This document shows, piece by piece, positions 29,563 through 37,950 of a stretch of 43,054 bases of DNA. Source of the DNA: a virus. Made by a program: the position numbers and the translations under genes. The stretch's first letter is position 1; every line of letters begins with the position of its first letter. The notes beneath the pieces are model-generated. The model did not search any database, was not told the DNA's origin, and was given only the letters and a program-made list of their open reading frames with translations. The stretch is from positions 1-43,054 of the IMG/VR virus record IMGVR_UViG_3300010883_000090. One strand, given 5' to 3'.

Positions 29563-29915
29563 CAACCACCCCCGTAATGACCATCACCGACGACCTGCTG
29601 GCAGAGCTGGAAGAGAAGGGCCGCACTCATTACTGCCATGTGCAAGTTGGCCCCGCCACGATCCTAGCTCTCATCGCCAGGATTCGTGAGCTTTCAGAGG
29701 CGCAGCGGTGGGTGCTGGTTGGCGAGAAGCTGCCAGCACGCGGGCAAGAGGTTCTATTCCATGTAGGCGCGTACAACGAGATCCATTCCGGAACCTGGCA
29801 GGACGCGAGCTTCCTTGAGCATGACGGGCATACCTCATGGCCTGCGCACGACGATCCGCGGTACGGAGCCACCCACTGGATGCCGGCCCCATCCCCACCC
29901 AAGGAGGAAGCATGA
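29559..29915 (+). CDS. DUF551-containing protein
   Basis: A 118-residue protein. The C-terminal part, RWVLVGEKLPARGQEVLFHVGAYNEIHSGTW then GATHWMPAPSPP, is the DUF551 signature ('W...e.lP..g..Vl........G.......THWmplP'). This domain is common in phage accessory proteins and has no established function. ATG 29559 overlaps the upstream stop. Confidence 0.8.
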   Translation: MTTTPVMTITDDLLAELEEKGRTHYCHVQVGPATILALIARIRELSEAQRWVLVGEKLPARGQEVLFHVGAYNEIHSGTWQDASFLEHDGHTSWPAHDDPRYGATHWMPAPSPPKEEA

Positions 29916-30097
29916 GCGGCAAAAAATCCACAAAGCGCTCTCATGCCGTCGCCAAGCGATGCGCACGACTCCGCGCCGAAGGGCTGACCCTCTCCGCAAT
30001 TGCTGACTTAACCGGCATAGATCGAGAGCGAATACCGTCGCGCATCCAGCTTGGGGAGCGGCTGCTATCACTGGAGACACAATCATGCTCAGACTAA
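29912..30097 (+). CDS. Small HTH-like basic protein
   Basis: A 61-residue basic protein (KKSTKRSHAVAKRCARLRAEGLTLSAIADLTGIDRERIPSRIQLGERLLSLE). The RLRAEGLTLSAIADLTGIDRERI segment reads as a helix-turn-helix, so DNA binding is likely. The start overlaps the upstream stop; the earlier part of the frame lies in the DUF551 gene. Confidence 0.55.
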   Translation: MSGKKSTKRSHAVAKRCARLRAEGLTLSAIADLTGIDRERIPSRIQLGERLLSLETQSCSD

Positions 30098-30189
30098 TCC
30101 TGCACCGCACAGCCAACTTCCTAGCCGCTCTAGGCTTCTTCTCTTTTCTCATCATGACCTCTGCGATTGCAGGGGTGATAACGGGGTGA
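30085..30189 (+). CDS. Very small membrane protein
   Basis: A 34-residue protein (LILHRTANFLAALGFFSFLIMTSAIAGVITG) with one membrane segment. GGAG precedes the ATG at good spacing. It overlaps the previous gene by 13 bp. Function unknown. Confidence 0.5.
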   Translation: MLRLILHRTANFLAALGFFSFLIMTSAIAGVITG

Positions 30190-30191
30190 AT

Positions 30192-30347
30192 ATGGAACAG
30201 ACCATCACATTGATGCTGCGCCACGGCGGACGCTTTGCCCGCGATTTGGCAAGGCTCTGGCAGACAGCGGACGACGCGAATCGGGCCCGCATAGAGGTTA
30301 CGTGGGCGGACATGATTGATAAGTATCGTGTGGGAGAGAGGGTATGA
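30192..30347 (+). CDS. Small hypothetical protein
   Basis: A 51-residue protein (MEQTITLMLRHGGRFARDLARLWQTADDANRARIEVTWADMIDKYRV). Helical and basic; no recognised domain. The ATG at 30192 has GGGGTGA upstream. Overlaps the annealing-protein start by 4 bp. Confidence 0.6.
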   Translation: MEQTITLMLRHGGRFARDLARLWQTADDANRARIEVTWADMIDKYRVGERV

Positions 30348-31063
30348 ACAACATGAGCATATGGAGCCAGGTAGATAAGACCGCTCCAGAGGCCACCAAG
30401 GCCGCAAAAGTTAACGGGCAGCAGATTACAAGCATCAGCGGCCAGCACATGATCAAGCGGGCCACTGAGGTGTTTGGCCCGGTCGGGATCGGCTGGGGCT
30501 GGACGGTTGCAGAGGAACGGTTCGACCAGGGCGGCGATATCCGCAACGACAAAGGCGAGATCATTGGCCATGAAGTCGGCCACACCGTTCGGATCAAGCT
30601 CTGGTTCCTGCAGGACGACAAGCGCGGTGAATTCGAGCAGTACGGCTGCACGCCCTTCACGTACAAGAGCAAGTGGGGCGTGACAACAGACAGCGAGGCG
30701 CCAAAGAAATCCCTGACCGATGCGATCAAGAAGGCCTTGGCCATGCTGGGATTCAGCGCCGATATCTTCTTGGGGCTGTACGACGACCGCGACTATGTTG
30801 CCGAGCGCCACGAAGAGGCCGCCCTGGATCAGGCAGAGAACAAGGAAGCCGAGGCCGCACGCCAGCGCGAAGAGCGTCTGGACTGGCTGAAAGCCTCTGT
30901 TGAAGCGCTCGAAACGTCGGTGTCCCTGCATGAGTTGAAAGCGCTGCATGCCAAATTCGTGCGTAGTGCCAGCCGCCGCAACGAAGACAAGTTCGTGACC
31001 CGGCTTGCCCGCGCCTTTGACGAGCGTCAAGCGCAGCTCGAGCAGAAGAAGGAGGCCGCATGA
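30344..31063 (+). CDS. Rad52-like ssDNA annealing protein (Sak type)
   Basis: A 239-residue protein: QITSISGQHMIKRATEVFGPVGIGWGWTVAEERF, HTVRIKLWFLQDDKRGEFEQYGCTPFTYKSKWG and DSEAPKKSLTDAIKKALAMLGFSADIFLGLYDD fit the core of Rad52/Sak-like recombinases ('K.a.tDalkka...lG..adi..g.y'). The C-terminal quarter is a charged coiled coil. With Gp157 and SSB next to it, it forms a phage recombination module. Family assignment by motif only. Confidence 0.75.
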   Translation: MNNMSIWSQVDKTAPEATKAAKVNGQQITSISGQHMIKRATEVFGPVGIGWGWTVAEERFDQGGDIRNDKGEIIGHEVGHTVRIKLWFLQDDKRGEFEQYGCTPFTYKSKWGVTTDSEAPKKSLTDAIKKALAMLGFSADIFLGLYDDRDYVAERHEEAALDQAENKEAEAARQREERLDWLKASVEALETSVSLHELKALHAKFVRSASRRNEDKFVTRLARAFDERQAQLEQKKEAA

Positions 31064-31554
31064 GGCTTTACGAGATCACCGAGCAGTTCAAAGCCCTGGA
31101 AGCTTTATCAGAGGGCGCTGATGAGGATCTGGCCATTGCTGTGCGCGACACCATGCAGGCCATCGAAGCCGAATTCAACGACAAGGCGCTGATGGTCAGC
31201 CGGGTAGCCCTCAATATCGAAGCTGATCTGGCAGGGCTGGATTCGGAAATCGAGCGCTTGCAGGAGCGCAAGCGGGTTATCGTGAACCGAAAAGAAAGCC
31301 TCACCGAATACCTGCGCGAGAACATGGAGGCGGCGAGCATCAGCAAGATTTCATGCCCCCTGTTCACGGTAACCCTATCTAAAGGCAGGGAGGTTGTTGT
31401 GGTCGATGACGAGGCTGCACTTCCAGACGACCTGATGCGCGTCAGAACCGAAATTGCCCCAAATAAACCGGCTATCGCGGCCAAGCTCAAGGCCGGGGAA
31501 GCAGTTCCCGGCTCACACCTGGAGCGGGGCAAAAGCTCCATCCGTATCAAGTAA
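31060..31554 (+). CDS. Siphovirus Gp157-like protein
   Basis: A 164-residue protein: MRLYEITEQFKALEALSEGADEDLAIAVRDTMQAIEAEFNDKALMVSRVALNIEADLAGLDSEIERLQERKRVI, then YLRENMEAASISKISCPLFTVTLSKGREVVVVDDEAALP. This is the Gp157 family, common next to recombinases in phages, with a coiled coil (residues 40-85). Its biochemical role is unknown. Confidence 0.9.
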   Translation: MRLYEITEQFKALEALSEGADEDLAIAVRDTMQAIEAEFNDKALMVSRVALNIEADLAGLDSEIERLQERKRVIVNRKESLTEYLRENMEAASISKISCPLFTVTLSKGREVVVVDDEAALPDDLMRVRTEIAPNKPAIAAKLKAGEAVPGSHLERGKSSIRIK

Positions 31555-31565
31555 GGAAACAGACA

Positions 31566-31997
31566 ATGCCAGTATCAGATTTTGGCCGTATCGGTCGGGA
31601 TGCAGAGCTTCGTTACACCGCTAACGGCGACCCGGTATGCAGTATTCCGGTTGCTATCGACTATGGCCGTAAGGGCCAGGACGGCAAGAAGCCGACGCAG
31701 TGGTTTGAAGTAACGCTGTGGGGCAAGCAGGCAGAAGGCTTGGCCCCGTATCTTCTTAAAGGCAAGCAGGTGTTTTTCACCGGCACTGACCTGCACGTCG
31801 AAACCTTCCAAAAGAGTGACGGCACGCAAGGCACGAAGCTGGTTTGCCGCTGTTCGGAAATCAAGTTCTCCAGCGATGGCCAGGGACAGCCGGCGCAGCA
31901 GCAAGCCGCCAGGCCTCAGCAGCAGCGCCCTGCCCCGCAGCCTCAGAGCCAAACAGCCGCGCCGGCTAATGATTATGACGATGATATTCCTTTCTAA
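31566..31997 (+). CDS. ssb: Single-stranded DNA-binding protein
   Basis: A 143-residue SSB. The OB fold spans residues 1-105 (GRIGRDAELRYTANGDPVCSIPVAI, WFEVTLWGKQAEGLAPYLLKGKQVFFTGTDLHVETFQ). The linker is Gln/Pro-rich and the acidic tip YDDDIPF is the conserved partner-binding tail. It protects phage ssDNA and likely works with the annealing protein. AAGGAAA precedes the ATG. Confidence 0.92.
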   Translation: MPVSDFGRIGRDAELRYTANGDPVCSIPVAIDYGRKGQDGKKPTQWFEVTLWGKQAEGLAPYLLKGKQVFFTGTDLHVETFQKSDGTQGTKLVCRCSEIKFSSDGQGQPAQQQAARPQQQRPAPQPQSQTAAPANDYDDDIPF

Positions 31998-32010
31998 ATC
32001 AATTACTTAT

Positions 32011-32034
32011 AAGGGCGCTTCGGCGCCCTTTCTC
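32011..32034 (+). terminator. Terminator after ssb
   Basis: AAGGGCGC-TTCG-GCGCCCTT (32011-32030) is a perfect 8-bp stem with a UUCG loop, but the tail is TCTC rather than a long T run, so termination may be partial. Confidence 0.6.
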
Positions 32035-32046
32035 ATGGAGCTACCC

Positions 32047-32514
32047 ATGACCCGCAAAAAGAACAACAGCAAGGCCAGGCTGCAGCGCTTCACCCGCGCC
32101 TTGCTCAGCCAGAACAATATCGTCGTCGTGCATATCCACCCCAGCGGTAGACAGGGCCTGATCAACTGGAAGACGTGCAAATCTGTCGCTGCGGGCAAGT
32201 TACTGGCCTCTGGCATCTGCGACATACCGCATCACTGGACCGTCTATCTCGCTGTCTTCTGCCGATCCCAAACGGGTGAGCGCTATATCAAGGCTGACGA
32301 GATTGAGCCGCAAGGCCAGTACCGGTCAGAGCAGATCGCGGGTGTCATGGAGAGATACCACGATGCGCTGAAAGCGGGCTGTAACCCTCAACACGTTATC
32401 GGCTGCGGCTGGATAGCCAGCCCAGTCGGGGAATCGTTGACCGAAGACCAAGCTGCGCGGGTATTCGATGCCGTCGGCGTGTGGATGGAACCAGAACAGG
32501 AGAAGGCAGCATGA
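32047..32514 (+). CDS. Hypothetical protein upstream of the methyltransferase
   Basis: A 155-residue protein (basic N-terminus MTRKKNNSKARLQRFTRALLSQ, then NIVVVHIHPSGRQGLINW, and CDIPHHWTVYLAVFCRSQTGERYIKADEIEPQGQYRSEQI). No recognised family. It overlaps the methyltransferase by 4 bp and could be its partner. GGAG precedes ATG 32047. Confidence 0.6.
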   Translation: MTRKKNNSKARLQRFTRALLSQNNIVVVHIHPSGRQGLINWKTCKSVAAGKLLASGICDIPHHWTVYLAVFCRSQTGERYIKADEIEPQGQYRSEQIAGVMERYHDALKAGCNPQHVIGCGWIASPVGESLTEDQAARVFDAVGVWMEPEQEKAA

Positions 32515-34154
32515 ACGCAGTGACGCAGATTCAAGGCGAGCTAGTCGACGATACCGCCAAGTTCTTCGCACCTATGTCATCCGACCTCGTCGACGGGTTG
32601 ATAGGTGAGTACAACGTCACACGATCTCGCATCACCGCTATGGCGGACGCAGTCAGGCACGGGCAGTACTCTGGCGCCCTCCACTACTTCATCGAAGGGA
32701 ATGTGAAGGACCAGCGCCATTGCCTGCCGAGGACAGTTGAAGAGCTTTTCGAGGTGAAAGGCGCCGTCGCCAAGCTGAACGCGGCGTTCTGGAACAGGGC
32801 TTTGCGCATGACCGACGTGCTCGACCTGATGCCGCAGAAGCGCCGCGATGAGTGGTTCGAGCAGATTGAAAAGCAAACCGCGCCCGACTTCGAAGAAGCA
32901 ACCGTGCGCTCCACCCTCGGAGATCTTTTGGCGGGCCGCGGCAAGTTCTTCGCTGAGCGGGTGGACGGTATCTTTCGAGCCCTCAGCCGGGATCATGTCA
33001 CGAACTGCCCGCAAGGATTCAATAAGCGCATGATCCTGCCGAGGGCAATAACCAGCTACGGCACGATTGAATACTCGACGGCTGGCGTCATCAATGATCT
33101 GCGCTGCGTGATCGCCAAGTTCATGGGTCGCGATGAGCCAGGGCATGACGCAACGGGCGGGGTGATACGCATCGTGCGCCAGGAGAACGGGCAATGGATG
33201 AGCGTCGACGGCGGGTCGCTGCGTATTCGCATCTACAACGGCGTTGGCACGGCACACCTTGAGGTGCATCCCGAAATGGCATGGCGCCTGAACGCAGTGA
33301 TAGCCAGCCTCTACCCTGCCGCCATTCCTTCGCAGTTCCGGACCAAGCCGAAGCGCGCCAAGGCAATCAAGGATTTCAAGCTGTACGATAAGCCGCTTCC
33401 GTTCGCTGTAATTGGTCTGCTTGCGGGCATGAAGCCGGCAACCCGTGTCAACGAGGACGCCGGCTTTCGCGAAAACAAGTTCGTTGAGATCCCGCAGACC
33501 CTGGCGGTCAGCTACGACGCGCACGACAAGTACGTCATTGCGGAAGCGGAGAGGGTGCTGGCTGCTATTGGTGGCATACGTGACAGGGATGAGCGCCGCG
33601 AGTGCTGGCGTTTCGATTACTACCCGGCACGGGTGATAAACGAGATCGTTTGCAGCGGCTGCATTCCTGACCACAAGTCTCACCAGTTCTATCCCACCCC
33701 CGACGATCTGTCAGAGATGGCGGTAGCCCTGGCAGGTATTGAGCCTGAGCACGCCTGCCTTGAGCCGTCAGCCGGCACCGGAAGCCTTGCCGCACTGATG
33801 CGTGATGGGCGCTCGCTATGTTGCGTCGAAATCAGCCCCCTGCATTGCACGATCCTGGAGGCCAAAGGATTCAAGCCGCTGACCAAGGATTTCTTGGCAT
33901 GGCAAACCCCGACAGGATTTGACCGGATCGTCATGAACCCCCCTTTCAGCGAAGGCAGGTGGCAGGCTCACATCGCTCACGCTGCAGCAATGCTCATGCC
34001 TACCGGGCGCCTCGTCGCAATCATCCCGGCCAGCGCCAAAGGCAAAGACCTGCTGCCTGGGCTGACACATGAATGGCACGGGCCCTTTGAAAACAGATTC
34101 CCCGGCGCGAGCGTATCGGTGGTGATACTCGTTGCTACCAAGGAGACCGCATGA
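32511..34154 (+). CDS. DUF4942 protein with C-terminal N6-adenine-type methyltransferase
   Basis: A 547-residue protein. Residues about 30-230 form DUF4942 (LIGEYNVTRSRITAMADAVRHGQYSGALHYF, then WNRALRMTDVLDLMPQKRRDEWFEQI). The C-terminal third is a Rossmann methyltransferase with motif I EPSAGTGSLA near residue 418 and the catalytic NPPF near residue 476. DNA modification to evade host restriction is the likely role. ATG 32511 overlaps the upstream stop. Confidence 0.85.
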   Translation: MNAVTQIQGELVDDTAKFFAPMSSDLVDGLIGEYNVTRSRITAMADAVRHGQYSGALHYFIEGNVKDQRHCLPRTVEELFEVKGAVAKLNAAFWNRALRMTDVLDLMPQKRRDEWFEQIEKQTAPDFEEATVRSTLGDLLAGRGKFFAERVDGIFRALSRDHVTNCPQGFNKRMILPRAITSYGTIEYSTAGVINDLRCVIAKFMGRDEPGHDATGGVIRIVRQENGQWMSVDGGSLRIRIYNGVGTAHLEVHPEMAWRLNAVIASLYPAAIPSQFRTKPKRAKAIKDFKLYDKPLPFAVIGLLAGMKPATRVNEDAGFRENKFVEIPQTLAVSYDAHDKYVIAEAERVLAAIGGIRDRDERRECWRFDYYPARVINEIVCSGCIPDHKSHQFYPTPDDLSEMAVALAGIEPEHACLEPSAGTGSLAALMRDGRSLCCVEISPLHCTILEAKGFKPLTKDFLAWQTPTGFDRIVMNPPFSEGRWQAHIAHAAAMLMPTGRLVAIIPASAKGKDLLPGLTHEWHGPFENRFPGASVSVVILVATKETA

Positions 34155-34315
34155 ACGCACAACTCAAAGCCCTGCCCGAAACACGCAATGGCCAGCCTGG
34201 CCTGATCCTGGATGATCAGCTATGGGTGCCGAACGAATGGATACTCGAACAGGCCCGCCAGGTGCGGTACAGCCAGAATGATGTTGCTTATGAGCAAGAG
34301 GAGATTGAGGGATGA
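34151..34315 (+). CDS. Small hypothetical protein
   Basis: A 54-residue acidic protein (LKALPETRNGQPGLILDDQLWVPNEWILEQARQVRYSQNDVAYEQEEIEG). No recognised domain. ATGA overlaps with the methyltransferase and the next gene show that it belongs to the operon. Confidence 0.6.
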   Translation: MNAQLKALPETRNGQPGLILDDQLWVPNEWILEQARQVRYSQNDVAYEQEEIEG

Positions 34316-35172
34316 GCAAGGGACAGGAAATGATGCGGGAAGAGTTTGAGGACTGGGCAGAAAGCACCGGGCTATCAATCGACCGTTGCAGCCACATTGC
34401 CATGTTCTTAAATGGAAGCAGGCGCGAAAAAGGCGATTACATACTCGAAGAGTCTTTTAGAGCCTGGGAAGCATGGCAAGCCGCCCGCCAGCAAGCCCCG
34501 GCAGAGCAATCACCAGTAAGTCGCAGGTCAGCATACGAAGCACAGCGGTGTGCGCTTGCAGCAATGCTTAGCGCTTTTCGCGGTTCGGAAATGGACCGTG
34601 CTCAACTTACTGGGTTTGAATGTGCAGAGGCGCTATTCACGGCTACAAGCGGGAATCTCGAAAAGGATGAATCGCGTCTGGCAGAGCATGCAGAGGTGCC
34701 GGTTGACTACCACCAGATGGCATTCGAGATGGGTGGTACCGAAGCAGGATGCTACTTGCTCGAAAGCGAAGAGCTGGATCAGATCGTCCAGGCTGTTCTT
34801 TACGCCGCACCAGTAGACCAGGGCGCGCCAGCCCCGGCGCAGGATGAGCGGTTGCGCAACCGTCACGGAATCGACGGGCATTACTTCGGCAAGAACCTGT
34901 CGCGCATCGTTCGAGACTTCGACAGCTTTACACCCGATGAGCTGGCCCGATGCCTAGCAAGGCTTGCTTGTGTCGCTGCCGAGTCCATTCTTTCGGAGCT
35001 GGAGTTCGCCCGACCCGCGCAGACCGAGCAGCAGCCGGAGCAGAGCGGGCTAGAGAAAGCTCTGCGGATGATTGCTGGAATCAATTGCAAAAGCCTCCAC
35101 TACCACCCATCACACATGAGTCGCATTGCACGAGAAGCGCTCGCCGCCCTATCAGCCCAAGGAGGTGAGTGA
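34312..35172 (+). CDS. Hypothetical protein with phage accessory N-terminus
   Basis: A 286-residue protein. The N-terminus (REEFEDWAESTGLSI, then YILEESFRAWEAWQAARQQA) is the frequent 'FE.W.......Y......AWEaWqaar' module of phage accessory proteins (Ea22-like). The rest is helical, with no recognised domain. It probably evolves by module exchange; function unknown. Confidence 0.6.
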   Translation: MSKGQEMMREEFEDWAESTGLSIDRCSHIAMFLNGSRREKGDYILEESFRAWEAWQAARQQAPAEQSPVSRRSAYEAQRCALAAMLSAFRGSEMDRAQLTGFECAEALFTATSGNLEKDESRLAEHAEVPVDYHQMAFEMGGTEAGCYLLESEELDQIVQAVLYAAPVDQGAPAPAQDERLRNRHGIDGHYFGKNLSRIVRDFDSFTPDELARCLARLACVAAESILSELEFARPAQTEQQPEQSGLEKALRMIAGINCKSLHYHPSHMSRIAREALAALSAQGGE

Positions 35173-35819
35173 TGAACTGGCAGCAGCTAAAAGCCTTGCG
35201 CGCATGGGTACGAGAGGTGAACGGTCTTGGCCTCAAGCATGGCTATGAAGACATGGCCGGTACGCCTAACGACCCAGACCCGGAGTACGTCGAGCGGTTC
35301 GAGAACGGAGAGACGCCAGAGCAGGTTATTGCCTCCGATTTCGCATCGCATATAGCCTCCCAAGGGAGGCAGGCCTTGAGTAAGCCGGAAGTGGTGGCAG
35401 TTATTGCCAAGGTGATCAGCGCCCATGGTGACCCGGAATCGTTCGGGCAGCGCGAATTGAAGGTGATAGCCGACCTCCAAGCGCTGCCATACGACACTGA
35501 TCTGATCTGCATGGCTGACTACGAAGCCCTGGCAGCGCAGAACGCCGAACTCCGCGCCGACACCTCCCGACTCGACGCCCTTGCCTCTTCTACCGCAGCG
35601 CTCAATGAGACGTTGGGGATGCGGGTGTTTGAGCTGGAGCAGGAGGCGGAGCGATACGAGGCCGCCATGCGCGAAGTCATGACGCAGGTAGACGGAAACA
35701 TCCGCGAAACCGTCAGGGATTGCGTCAACGGTCAGCCTGACGTCCAGGATATTTACGACTACTGCGACCGGATTGAAGAGGCGATCATTGCAGCCCTATC
35801 CCGGCAGTCCAGGCCATGA
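35172..35819 (+). CDS. Hypothetical coiled-coil accessory protein
   Basis: A 215-residue protein starting MNWQQLKALRAWV behind an excellent GGAGGTGA site (TGATG overlap). Central coiled coil (DYEALAAQNAELRADTSRLDALASSTAALNETLGMRVFELEQEAERYEAAM), C-terminal helical region. The pattern is like Ea22/ead accessory proteins. No known function. Confidence 0.6.
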   Translation: MNWQQLKALRAWVREVNGLGLKHGYEDMAGTPNDPDPEYVERFENGETPEQVIASDFASHIASQGRQALSKPEVVAVIAKVISAHGDPESFGQRELKVIADLQALPYDTDLICMADYEALAAQNAELRADTSRLDALASSTAALNETLGMRVFELEQEAERYEAAMREVMTQVDGNIRETVRDCVNGQPDVQDIYDYCDRIEEAIIAALSRQSRP

Positions 35820-36016
35820 CGCCAGAACAACGGATCGACGAAGCGCTTGATCGGGTGCTGAGAGCCGCAGGCAGCAGGCTTGACCACTACACCATGCCGT
35901 CCAGCCGCGAAAAGCTCAGGAAAACCATGCGCGAGATCATGAGCGAGTCTTACATAGCCGGGTCGAACGATTGCCATGACGCGATGAAGCAACGGCAAGC
36001 AGATCAAGCGCGATAG
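35816..36016 (+). CDS. Small hypothetical protein
   Basis: A 66-residue helical protein (PEQRIDEALDRVLRAAGSRLDHYTMPSSREKLRKTMREIMSESY). No recognised domain. It overlaps the preceding stop by 4 bp, supporting coupled translation. Confidence 0.6.
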   Translation: MTPEQRIDEALDRVLRAAGSRLDHYTMPSSREKLRKTMREIMSESYIAGSNDCHDAMKQRQADQAR

Positions 36017-36034
36017 GCGCAAGGAGATAGAAGG

Positions 36035-36208
36035 ATGATCGGATTAAAAATCGCTGCTAGCGGAGCGGTGATGTTTGTTTTTTGCTGCTTCATGAGCAGG
36101 ATCTCGAAGAAAGAACCTGTCACTTCTTTCGGGTGGGTGTTCGATCTCGCCGCGTTGGCTGGATTTTTCGCGATGCCAGTCGGCCTACTGCTTGCAATCT
36201 GGATCTAG
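36035..36208 (+). CDS. Small two-segment membrane protein
   Basis: A 57-residue protein: membrane segments LKIAASGAVMFVFCCFM and VFDLAALAGFFAMPVGLLLAIWI with a basic loop between them. AGAAGG site before ATG 36035. Function unknown. Confidence 0.6.
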   Translation: MIGLKIAASGAVMFVFCCFMSRISKKEPVTSFGWVFDLAALAGFFAMPVGLLLAIWI

Positions 36209-36277
36209 CCAGCCCCAGCAATAACCCCCACCCCTCATCATTTTGAGCATCACCCTATAAGCCGGGAGGCATAAGTA

Positions 36278-36433
36278 ATGTCGCATCAGCCCAAAGGCGG
36301 AATGTGTACAGCATGCGCGCATCGTCATTCTGACTGTAGCGCCCTGCCGTTTCACGCAATGCCCGTAATCAAAAAATACCCGGACGGCGTGAAGGCCGTT
36401 CGGTGCGACCAGTTCAAGCGGAAGGAGAAGTAG
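36278..36433 (+). CDS. Small cysteine-rich protein
   Basis: A 51-residue protein with CTAC, a histidine cluster (HRHSDC) and a C-terminal CDQF: probably a single zinc site. GGGAGG precedes the ATG. It lies directly before xis. Similar small zinc proteins are frequent near integrases; function unknown. Confidence 0.6.
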   Translation: MSHQPKGGMCTACAHRHSDCSALPFHAMPVIKKYPDGVKAVRCDQFKRKEK

Positions 36434-36435
36434 CC

Positions 36436-36714
36436 ATGGCAAAATATCAAACCGTCCGGCGGTTCGCTGCCGAAAGCGGCTACACTGAGCGCGCCATTTA
36501 TGCAAAATGCGATGATGGCACTTGGTTACAGGGTGAGGTTTGGATAAGAGCGCCTGACGGCCGCAAGCTGATCAGCGTCGAGGGGTATGAAGAATGGGTG
36601 GAAAGCGGGCAGGCGTCAGAGCTGCGTCAAGGTCGAGCATTGAAATCAGTTTCATGCTCGCGGGCGTCCAGTGTCGCGAACGTATCCCGCTTGAGCCCAC
36701 CCCCGCTAACCTGA
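36436..36714 (+). CDS. xis: Excisionase
   Basis: A 92-residue protein. The N-terminal winged-helix part (YQTVRRFAAESGYTERAIYAKCDDGTWLQGEVWIRAPDGRKLISVEGYEEWVES) fits phage excisionases, which bend attL/attR to direct excision. AAGGAGA precedes the ATG. Its 3' end overlaps the integrase start by about 120 bp in another frame, so the C-terminus may be partly dispensable. Confidence 0.75.
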   Translation: MAKYQTVRRFAAESGYTERAIYAKCDDGTWLQGEVWIRAPDGRKLISVEGYEEWVESGQASELRQGRALKSVSCSRASSVANVSRLSPPPLT

Positions 36715-37769
36715 AACGCGCCGAGCAACACAAGGCAGCAATTGAGCTATCAATCTATAACGGCACCTTCGACTACCCCGCAACCTTCCCACACTCCAAG
36801 CGCGCCCAGCGCATCGGCTACCGCTCCGGCCAGATCCCCTTGGCTGAATACCTGCCAGCCTGGCTTGAACGCATGGAGTCGCGCTTGAAATCATCCACCT
36901 GGGACGGCTATCGCAAGATTATCAATGGCGTCCTGAAGCCCCGCATGGGCAAGACCCCACTGATTGCTATCAGTCGAAAGACTGTGCGCGATGCGTTGAG
37001 CGACATGAAGGTCGGCAACAAGCGGCTGTCGAATATTCAAAGCTGCCTGCGTTCTGCCCTGGATGACGCCTTGGATGATGAATTGATCGAGATCAACCCC
37101 TTGGCCGGCTGGACGTACTCGGTCAAGGGTAAGCCCAAGGCCGAAGATAACATTGACCCGTTCACGCCAGAAGAGCAGCGGGCGATACTGGAGGCGGCGA
37201 CCGGGCAGTATCGGAGCTTTCTGCAGTTCGCTATCTGGACTGGGCTTCGTACATCGGAATTGGTAGCGCTGGAGTGGGGTGATATTGACTGGCTTCGAGG
37301 TGAGGCCAGGATCAGCCGGGGGCTAACCCATGCCGCGAAGGAAGCGGAGCTGCCGAAGACGGCGGCAGGGATTCGTGACGTGAAGTTGCTGCCCATGGCG
37401 CTCGAAGCATTGCAGGCGCAAAAGCAGCACACTTATATAGAAGGTGGCGCGGTATTTCATGACCCGCGGTACGGCAAGCCGTTCGACGGAGATCAGGCAA
37501 TCCGCAAATCATTCTGGATTCCAGTCATACGCAAGGCAAAGGTGAGATATCGCTATCCCTACCAGACCCGGCACACATATGCCTCCATGATGCTATCAGC
37601 CGGCGAGCATCCGATGTGGGTATCAAAGCAGATGGGGCATAAAGACTGGACCATGATTGCCCGCGTGTATGGTCGATACATTCCCACAACAGGCGACACG
37701 TCCGGCCAGAAAGCGGTCGAGAAATTCGGGACGCCGGTTCAACTCCCTACGGAGGAGTCAAATGGATAA
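36594..37769 (+). CDS. int: Tyrosine recombinase integrase (DUF3596 arm domain)
   Basis: A 391-residue integrase. N-terminal arm-binding DUF3596 (RSSIEISFMLAGVQCRERIPLEPTPANLKRAEQHKAAIE), SAM-like core-binding domain, then the catalytic domain: Arg in TGLRTSEL, PYQTRHTYAS (the first His of the usual HxxR is Tyr, a variant I believe is common here), MGHKDW and the nucleophile Tyr in ARVYGRY. It acts on the adjacent attP at the ssrA-like core. Confidence 0.92.
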   Translation: MGGKRAGVRAASRSSIEISFMLAGVQCRERIPLEPTPANLKRAEQHKAAIELSIYNGTFDYPATFPHSKRAQRIGYRSGQIPLAEYLPAWLERMESRLKSSTWDGYRKIINGVLKPRMGKTPLIAISRKTVRDALSDMKVGNKRLSNIQSCLRSALDDALDDELIEINPLAGWTYSVKGKPKAEDNIDPFTPEEQRAILEAATGQYRSFLQFAIWTGLRTSELVALEWGDIDWLRGEARISRGLTHAAKEAELPKTAAGIRDVKLLPMALEALQAQKQHTYIEGGAVFHDPRYGKPFDGDQAIRKSFWIPVIRKAKVRYRYPYQTRHTYASMMLSAGEHPMWVSKQMGHKDWTMIARVYGRYIPTTGDTSGQKAVEKFGTPVQLPTEESNG

Positions 37770-37950
37770 GCAAGCGCCCAAACACCCCAACGGAGACTGC
37801 GAGGCCTGCGGCGGACCATGTGCAGTGTATGGACCGAGATATTGCCCGGAATGCTACTGGCCCAACACCTATCCAGATAGGGTCAATAATGCGGGTTTCA
37901 GCAACATTTCAGCAACATCGCCTCGAAAGCTCAATAAATACGCGGTATGA
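37762..37950 (+). CDS. Small zinc-ribbon protein ending at attP
   Basis: A 62-residue protein with CEAC, CGGPC-like and CPEC cysteines in its first 35 residues, overlapping the integrase end. GGAGGAG precedes the ATG. The last residues are encoded by the integrase arm sites P1 and P2, and the stop lies 2 bp before the attP core. Function unknown. Confidence 0.6.
   Translation: MDKQAPKHPNGDCEACGGPCAVYGPRYCPECYWPNTYPDRVNNAGFSNISATSPRKLNKYAV

Noticed and set aside
30152-31030. 292-codon minus-strand open frame
   Set aside because: It is antisense to the Rad52-like gene and to two small genes, with no ribosome site or family pattern.
32577-33683. 368-codon minus-strand open frame
   Set aside because: It is antisense to the DUF4942-methyltransferase, whose motifs are clear.
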